Origin: Domibacillus iocasae
GTDB taxonomy: Bacteria > Bacillota > Bacilli > Bacillales > Domibacillaceae
Length of the DNA: 64,000 bases
NCBI RefSeq assembly: GCF_001750285.1
Contig: NZ_MAMP01000021.1
Location: 1 to 64,000, forward strand
Reading direction: 5' to 3'
Positions 63,680 to 64,000 of this stretch are shown here, piece after piece. A program made the position numbers and the translations under genes. The notes under the pieces were generated by a model that saw only the letters and a list, made by a program, of their open reading frames with translations, was not told the DNA's origin and searched no databases. Each line of letters starts with the position of its first letter. The stretch's first letter is position 1.

Positions 63680-64000
63680 TTATGCTTGGACTTTAAACGT
63701 AACATCCTGAAAACCATCGAATTTTCCAACGACTTGATCTCCATCAGCCAGCATAACCGCTCCGGTAATCGCACCAGATAAAATAACATCCCCTTTGCGG
63801 ATTTTATCTCCTTTTTTAGCGAGCATATTAGCCAGCATGGCAATAGAGTTTGCCGGATGTCCTAAAACAGCCGCACCCGCGCCAAGTTCTTTTATCTCCC
63901 CATTAATGGACATTGTTACGCCCACTAAATCAAGATCCATAGTGGCGGGCTTTTTTAATGAATTGCCCAGCACCACTCTTGATGTGGAGGCGTTATCCGC
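63680..64000 (-). CDS. 4-oxalocrotonate decarboxylase / hydratase family, partial (5' end outside window)
   Basis: The last 106 codons of a FAH-fold decarboxylase/hydratase of the DmpH/XylI-TesE group. VVLGNSLKKPATMDLDLVGV, ELGAGAAVLGHPANSIAMLA and GDVILSGAITGAVMLADGDQ (metal-proximal Gly-rich loop) favour 4-oxalocrotonate decarboxylase over the hydratase, but both remain possible. The frame stays open to the window edge, about 155 residues missing. First visible gene of the meta-cleavage operon. Confidence 0.85.
   Translation of the reverse strand, partial: ADNASTSRVVLGNSLKKPATMDLDLVGVTMSINGEIKELGAGAAVLGHPANSIAMLANMLAKKGDKIRKGDVILSGAITGAVMLADGDQVVGKFDGFQDVTFKVQA

Overview
The window is chromosomal DNA of a low-G+C Gram-positive bacterium, almost certainly Bacillaceae. 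Evidence for this: a Bacillus-type 5S rRNA opens the window, ribosome binding sites are strong AGGAGG types, GTG/TTG starts are frequent, intrinsic terminators are U-rich, and there are B. subtilis-style TnrA, CcpA (cre) and MhqR sites and a Bacillus-type 4Fe ferredoxin with a YumC-type reductase. The genus cannot be fixed from the sequence.

Region by region. (1) 0-5 kb: end of an rRNA operon, shikimate kinase (-), a decayed membrane-protein gene, a 2-hydroxyacid dehydrogenase, and an intact LacI-type repressor whose operator now faces a ruined uxaC, the scar of a lost hexuronate locus. (2) 5-12.9 kb: a cell-wall sugar locus with an RpiR regulator, a MurQ-like protein lacking the catalytic loop, ptsH (HPr), a HAD phosphatase and the operon murQ-murR-murP-mupG for uptake and catabolism of N-acetylmuramic acid and its disaccharide. 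(3) 12.9-23.6 kb: the urea ABC transporter urtABCDE followed by urease ureABCEFGD and a UreH-type nickel permease; TnrA boxes sit before both urtA and ureA. (4) 23.8-29 kb: an AcoR/MimR-type sigma-54 activator divergent from a sigma-54-promoted operon (amidohydrolase, MIP18/DUF59 protein, DJ-1/PfpI protein). (5) 29-33.1 kb: LLM flavin oxidoreductase, an MhqO-like ring-cleaving dioxygenase, a perfect 36-bp palindrome containing an MhqR operator, and a truncated hpaB.

(6) 33.2-62 kb: a large aromatic-acid catabolic island. It holds a 4,5-dihydroxyphthalate decarboxylase homologue, Zn-alcohol dehydrogenase, two class-II aldolase-fold proteins (PhtC decarboxylase-like), two phthalate-4,5-dioxygenase-type Rieske oxygenases, two isochorismatase-fold cysteine hydrolases, a Gfo/Idh/MocA dehydrogenase (Pht4-like), a ferredoxin plus ferredoxin reductase, four kinds of transporter (TRAP-TAXI, SsuABC/OphFGH-like ABC, MFS/EamA, MatC-like) and three IclR regulators. 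cre or cre-like boxes precede many units. (7) 62.6-64 kb (-): the start of a meta-cleavage operon (4-oxalocrotonate decarboxylase, tautomerase, LigB-type extradiol dioxygenase) that runs in from beyond the right edge and could take the island's protocatechuate-like product to central metabolism.

The best candidate for an undescribed system is the pair of [Rieske oxygenase + cysteine hydrolase + class-II aldolase + dedicated transporter + IclR] modules, which suggests oxidation of phthalate-like acids that may carry an amide. Other points of interest are a small zinc-ribbon gene inside the first module, a standalone KARI N-domain-like ORF inside the second, a MurQ-like protein without its active-site loop, and a nested repeat family (terminal inverted repeats around a Bacillus palindromic core) present in five places, one of which has disrupted hpaB.
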